Shown: piece by piece, positions 22,543-25,167 of the stretch
Layout of the letters: every line of letters starts with the position of its first letter
Position numbering within the stretch: position 1 is the first letter of the stretch
Source of the DNA: an uncultured Eubacteriales bacterium
GTDB lineage: Bacteria > Bacillota_A > Clostridia > Christensenellales > Aristaeellaceae
Length of the DNA: 25,167 nt
Direction: 5' to 3'
Assembly: GCA_902803675.1 (NCBI GenBank)
Contig: CADCQZ010000183.1
Coordinates: 1-25,167, forward strand
The notes under the pieces: generated by a model
Databases searched by the model: none
Told to the model about the DNA's origin: nothing
What the model saw: the letters and a program-made list of their open reading frames with translations, nothing else
Program-made: the position numbers and the translations under genes

Positions 22543-23733
22543 ATGCTTCGCATCGGAGAAGTGACCGACACCTTCCTGCCCATCGTGGACGGGGTGGGCC
22601 GTGTCGTATACGAATACGCCAACAACCTGTGCCTGAAGGGGCACGAGGTGACGGTGATCGCGCCCATGTACGATACCGGATACCGGGGCGGCTACCCCTT
22701 TGAGCTGGTGGACTTCATCAGCTACAAGGTGCCCGCCATCGGGGAATACCAGACCGGCGAGGCCAAGGGCGACAAGCACTACCGCAAGCGCATGAAGATG
22801 ATCCCGCTGGACATCGTGCACACCCACAGCCCCTTCACCGCCGGCACGGAGGCCCTGCGCCTGGCCCGGAAAAGGAACATCCCCCTGGTGGGCACCTTCC
22901 ACTCCAAGTACTACGACGATTTCCTGAAGATCACCCATTCCGAGTCCCTGGCCTCCATCGGCACCAAGATGGTGGTGGACTTCTACGAGCGCTGCGACGA
23001 CGTGTGGGCCGTGGGCAGCCAGACCGCCGGGGTGCTCCAGGATTACGGCTACAAGGGCCCCATCCATGTCATCCCCAACGGCGTCACCCGCAGGGAGGTG
23101 GACGAGGAGTCCCTCAAAATGGTGCAGGCCCGTTATGAACTCAATGAAGTGCAGAACGTGTTCCTGTTCGTGGGCCAGCTGAACTGGAAAAAGAACATCC
23201 TGAGGATCCTGGAAGCCTGCGCGCTGATGAAAAAGCAGGGCGGCGACTTCCGGCTGCTGCTGGCCGGGCAGGGACCCGACCGGGACGCCATCCGCCGGAA
23301 GATCGTGGAGCTGGGCCTGGAGAACGAAGCCCTTCTGGTGGGGCATATCACCGACACGAAGACCCTGGACGCTCTGTACGCGTCCGCCACGCTGTTCCTG
23401 TTCCCCTCCCTGTACGACAACGCCCCCATGGTGGTGCGTGAAGCCGCGGCCATGGGCACTCCCTCGATCCTGGCGGAGGGCTCCAGCGCGTCGGAGATCA
23501 TCCGGGACGGGGAAAACGGCTGGCTGTGCCGGGACGACTCGGAGCACCTGAGGGACGTGATCGTCCGGGCCGTGAGCGACGAGGAAAAGCTCAAGGCCGT
23601 ATCCCTGAGAGCGAAGGAGACCATCCCCATCCCCTGGGCGGACATCATGGACATGGTGGTGGACCGGTACACGGAACTGATCCTGCGGGGGCAGAAGGGC
23701 GAACTGAAGAAAAAGCACACCCGTATCCTATAA
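22543..23733 (+). CDS. GT4-family glycosyltransferase
   Basis: This 396-residue GT-B fold enzyme uses a nucleotide sugar. The N-terminal domain has IGEVTDTFLPIVDGVGRVVYEYANNL, with the glycine-rich acceptor loop, and DIVHTHSPFTAG. The C-terminal domain has FLFVGQLNWKKNILRILEA, VGHITDTKTLDALYASATLFLFPS and NAPMVVREAAAMGTPSIL, the donor-binding motif. The usual E-X7-E donor motif reads D-X7-E here (SLYDNAPMVVREA). No membrane span is seen; it is probably a peripheral enzyme making a glycolipid or polysaccharide precursor. GGAGG is five bases before the ATG, and the gene starts 15 bases after the AAA+ gene. Confidence 0.9.
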   Translation: MLRIGEVTDTFLPIVDGVGRVVYEYANNLCLKGHEVTVIAPMYDTGYRGGYPFELVDFISYKVPAIGEYQTGEAKGDKHYRKRMKMIPLDIVHTHSPFTAGTEALRLARKRNIPLVGTFHSKYYDDFLKITHSESLASIGTKMVVDFYERCDDVWAVGSQTAGVLQDYGYKGPIHVIPNGVTRREVDEESLKMVQARYELNEVQNVFLFVGQLNWKKNILRILEACALMKKQGGDFRLLLAGQGPDRDAIRRKIVELGLENEALLVGHITDTKTLDALYASATLFLFPSLYDNAPMVVREAAAMGTPSILAEGSSASEIIRDGENGWLCRDDSEHLRDVIVRAVSDEEKLKAVSLRAKETIPIPWADIMDMVVDRYTELILRGQKGELKKKHTRIL

Positions 23734-23762
23734 CGATCATCACATAGAAGGAGGATCCATCC

Positions 23763-24323
23763 ATGAGCATGACCTATACCATGAACATCTGCGGCCTGAA
23801 GAGGGACCTGCCGCTGTGCCGGGTCAGCGACGACCTGTACATCGGCGCTTTCGTGATCTTCGGCGACGTGGAGCTGACCAGCGCCTGCGCGGCCGGGCTT
23901 TTGAAGGTGGCCCCGGAGCACGACATCCTGATCACCGCTGAGAGCAAGGGCATCCCCCTGGTGTTCGAGATGGCGCGCCAGCACGGCGAGAACCGCTACC
24001 TGATCGCCCGGAAAGCCCCGAAACTGTATATGCGCAACGTGTTCACCACGGAAGTCACCTCCATCACCACCGAGAAAAAGCAGACCCTGTGCATCGATCA
24101 GGACGACGCCGACGCCATGCGCGGCAAGAGAGTGCTGATCGTGGACGACGTGATCTCCACGGGCGAATCCCTGAAAGCCGTGGAAAAGCTGGTGACCCAG
24201 GCCGGCGGCATCATCGTGGGCAAGATGGCTATCCTGGCCGAGGGCGCGGCCCAGGAGCGGGACGATATCATCTACCTGGAAAAACTGCCCCTGTTCAACC
24301 CCGACGGCACGGTGAAAGCGTAA
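23763..24323 (+). CDS. Phosphoribosyltransferase, adenine phosphoribosyltransferase-like
   Basis: This 186-residue type I phosphoribosyltransferase carries the PRPP-binding motif VLIVDDVISTGES (about residues 125-137). An upstream ITAESKGIPLVFEMA matches the PRPP pyrophosphate loop found in Apt-like proteins, and YLIARKAPKLYM follows. It probably salvages a purine base, with adenine the first guess; xanthine or another base is possible. GGAGG precedes the ATG by about eight bases. The HAD phosphatase gene starts one base after its stop, so they are coupled. Confidence 0.85.
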   Translation: MSMTYTMNICGLKRDLPLCRVSDDLYIGAFVIFGDVELTSACAAGLLKVAPEHDILITAESKGIPLVFEMARQHGENRYLIARKAPKLYMRNVFTTEVTSITTEKKQTLCIDQDDADAMRGKRVLIVDDVISTGESLKAVEKLVTQAGGIIVGKMAILAEGAAQERDDIIYLEKLPLFNPDGTVKA

Positions 24324-24324
24324 A

Positions 24325-24984
24325 ATGAAAAAAGCCATCCTGTTCGACCTGGACGGCACGCTGGTGGATTCCCTGCCGGACATCGCCGCCGCCATGAACC
24401 GCAGCCTAACAAAGGCCGGCCTTCCCACCTTTCCCACCAGGGACTACCTGATGAAGGTGGGCAACGGCGTGTTCAAGCTCACGGAGCGCTCCGTCGGCGA
24501 AAGGACGGACATGTTCGACAAGGTGCTGGGCTATTACAGAACGGACTACGCCGAGAACTGCGCCGTGGACAGCCGTCCCTACCCCGGCATCCCCGAAGCC
24601 CTGAAAGCCTTTGAATGCATGGGCCTCAAGGTGTGCTGCCTGTCCAACAAGGACGAGACGGACGTCAAGAAAGTGCTGGGATATTGTTTCCCGGGCTTTG
24701 CCTTCACCGTGACACGGGGCCGGCGCGACGGTGTGCCCCTCAAGCCCGATCCCGCCGCGGCGCTGAGCATCCTTGAAGAGATCGGCGTCACAGCTGAGGA
24801 AGCCGTCTTTGTGGGCGACACCCTGATGGACGTGAGCTGCGGCAAAAACGCCGGCATCACCTCCATCGGCGTCACCTGGGGCTTCCGGTCCAGAGAGGAT
24901 GTGCTGACCTACGGCGCCGACCATATCGCCGACAGCGCGGAGGATCTGAAAAAAATCGTCCGGGAACTGTGCGAAAGGGAATAA
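24325..24984 (+). CDS. HAD-superfamily phosphatase, phosphoglycolate phosphatase-like
   Basis: This 219-residue HAD hydrolase has motif I FDLDGTLVDS (nucleophile Asp8, acid/base Asp10), a helical cap (about 15-85), motif II CLSNKDET, motif III lysine in LKPDP, and motif IV VGDTLMDVSCGKNAG. The GITSIGVTWGFRS ending is typical of the Gph/PpaX group. The substrate could be phosphoglycolate, pyrophosphate or a nucleotide; pairing with a phosphoribosyltransferase slightly favours nucleotide metabolism. Confidence 0.9.
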   Translation: MKKAILFDLDGTLVDSLPDIAAAMNRSLTKAGLPTFPTRDYLMKVGNGVFKLTERSVGERTDMFDKVLGYYRTDYAENCAVDSRPYPGIPEALKAFECMGLKVCCLSNKDETDVKKVLGYCFPGFAFTVTRGRRDGVPLKPDPAAALSILEEIGVTAEEAVFVGDTLMDVSCGKNAGITSIGVTWGFRSREDVLTYGADHIADSAEDLKKIVRELCERE

Positions 24985-25028
24985 GCGGCGGGCCGGACAA
25001 GCAAAAACGCCCATACGCGTGACTGTGA

Positions 25029-25068
25029 AACGGGCTCAGACCCCTGACCGAAAGGGTTTGAGCCTGTT
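25029..25068. repeat. 15-bp inverted repeat after the HAD gene
   Basis: AACGGGCTCAGACCC (25029-25043) pairs with GGGTTTGAGCCTGTT (25054-25068) over 15 bp with two G-U wobbles and a 10-base loop. No T-run follows on either strand, so it is not a standard terminator. With the second repeat at 25101-25125 it may be part of a dispersed intergenic element. Confidence 0.6.
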
Positions 25069-25100
25069 GCATTACGATCGAGGAGATATGTCAAAAAGAA

Positions 25101-25125
25101 CCGTCCCCATCAGCCACAGGGACGG
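25101..25125. repeat. CCGTCCC/GGGACGG inverted repeat, possible REP-like element
   Basis: CCGTCCC (25101-25107) and GGGACGG (25119-25125) form a 7-bp stem preceded by AAAAAGAA. From memory, AGAACCGTCCC-type motifs recur in intergenic REP-like elements of Firmicutes; whether this one is multicopy cannot be seen here. Confidence 0.35.
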
Positions 25126-25167
25126 CGCCGATCATGGCTTTATTATATCTGATCAGCAGCCCGAAAC

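Noticed and set aside
25088..25167. Open frame starting MSKRTVPISHRDG and running off the window end
   Set aside because: The ribosome site is only two bases from the ATG, the frame includes the inverted repeat, and no family is recognisable from 26 residues.

Overview
The window is a gene-dense stretch (about 65% GC by eye) of a bacterial chromosome, almost certainly from a GC-rich, anaerobic member of the Clostridia (Firmicutes). Four things point there: a SCIFF peptide with its radical-SAM maturase; a ribosomal protein L27 with a cleavable N-terminal extension, with the Prp protease encoded between rplU and rpmA; a two-subunit iron-sulfur L-serine dehydratase; and strong GGAGG ribosome binding sites with near-consensus sigma-A promoters. 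An uncultured gut Clostridia lineage is plausible, but no species can be named from sequence reading alone. No tRNA, rRNA, CRISPR array, prophage or transposase gene was seen.

Layout. Positions 1 to about 12,120 are read on the minus strand. From high to low coordinate they hold: a secreted zinc-ribbon/SH3 protein, a secreted protein of unknown function and an M18 aminopeptidase (one operon ending in a terminator); rplU-prp-rpmA behind its own promoter and a structured leader; a PflA-like radical SAM protein overlapping an ABC exporter; a panT-coaX-hom operon (pantothenate uptake, pantothenate kinase, homoserine dehydrogenase) that ends with a 33-residue membrane protein; a PucR/CdaR-type regulator; and the start of an S41 C-terminal processing protease cut by the window edge.

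From about 12,260 to 24,984 everything is on the plus strand. First come sdaAB-sdaAA (serine to pyruvate plus ammonia). Next is scfA-scfB, the SCIFF ranthipeptide precursor and its radical-SAM/SPASM maturase, followed by an overlapping Orn/Lys/Arg-decarboxylase-family PLP enzyme. Then come a secreted protein of unknown function, exonuclease III, uridine kinase, a PlsC-like acyltransferase, an amidohydrolase, a CbxX/SpoVK-type AAA+ ATPase, a GT4 glycosyltransferase, a phosphoribosyltransferase and a HAD phosphatase. The last 180 bases hold inverted repeats and no convincing gene.

The most interesting region is 13,847-16,803. It has a textbook promoter whose -35 box uses the stop codon of sdaAA, a perfect 16-bp palindrome in the scfA leader, a seven-cysteine SCIFF peptide with Gly at the position where Thr accepts the thioether in the studied homologue, and a 13-bp terminator hairpin between precursor and maturase. 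A PLP decarboxylase-like gene is translationally coupled to the maturase. Across the window, three promoters build their -35 hexamer on the TGA stop codon of the preceding gene.
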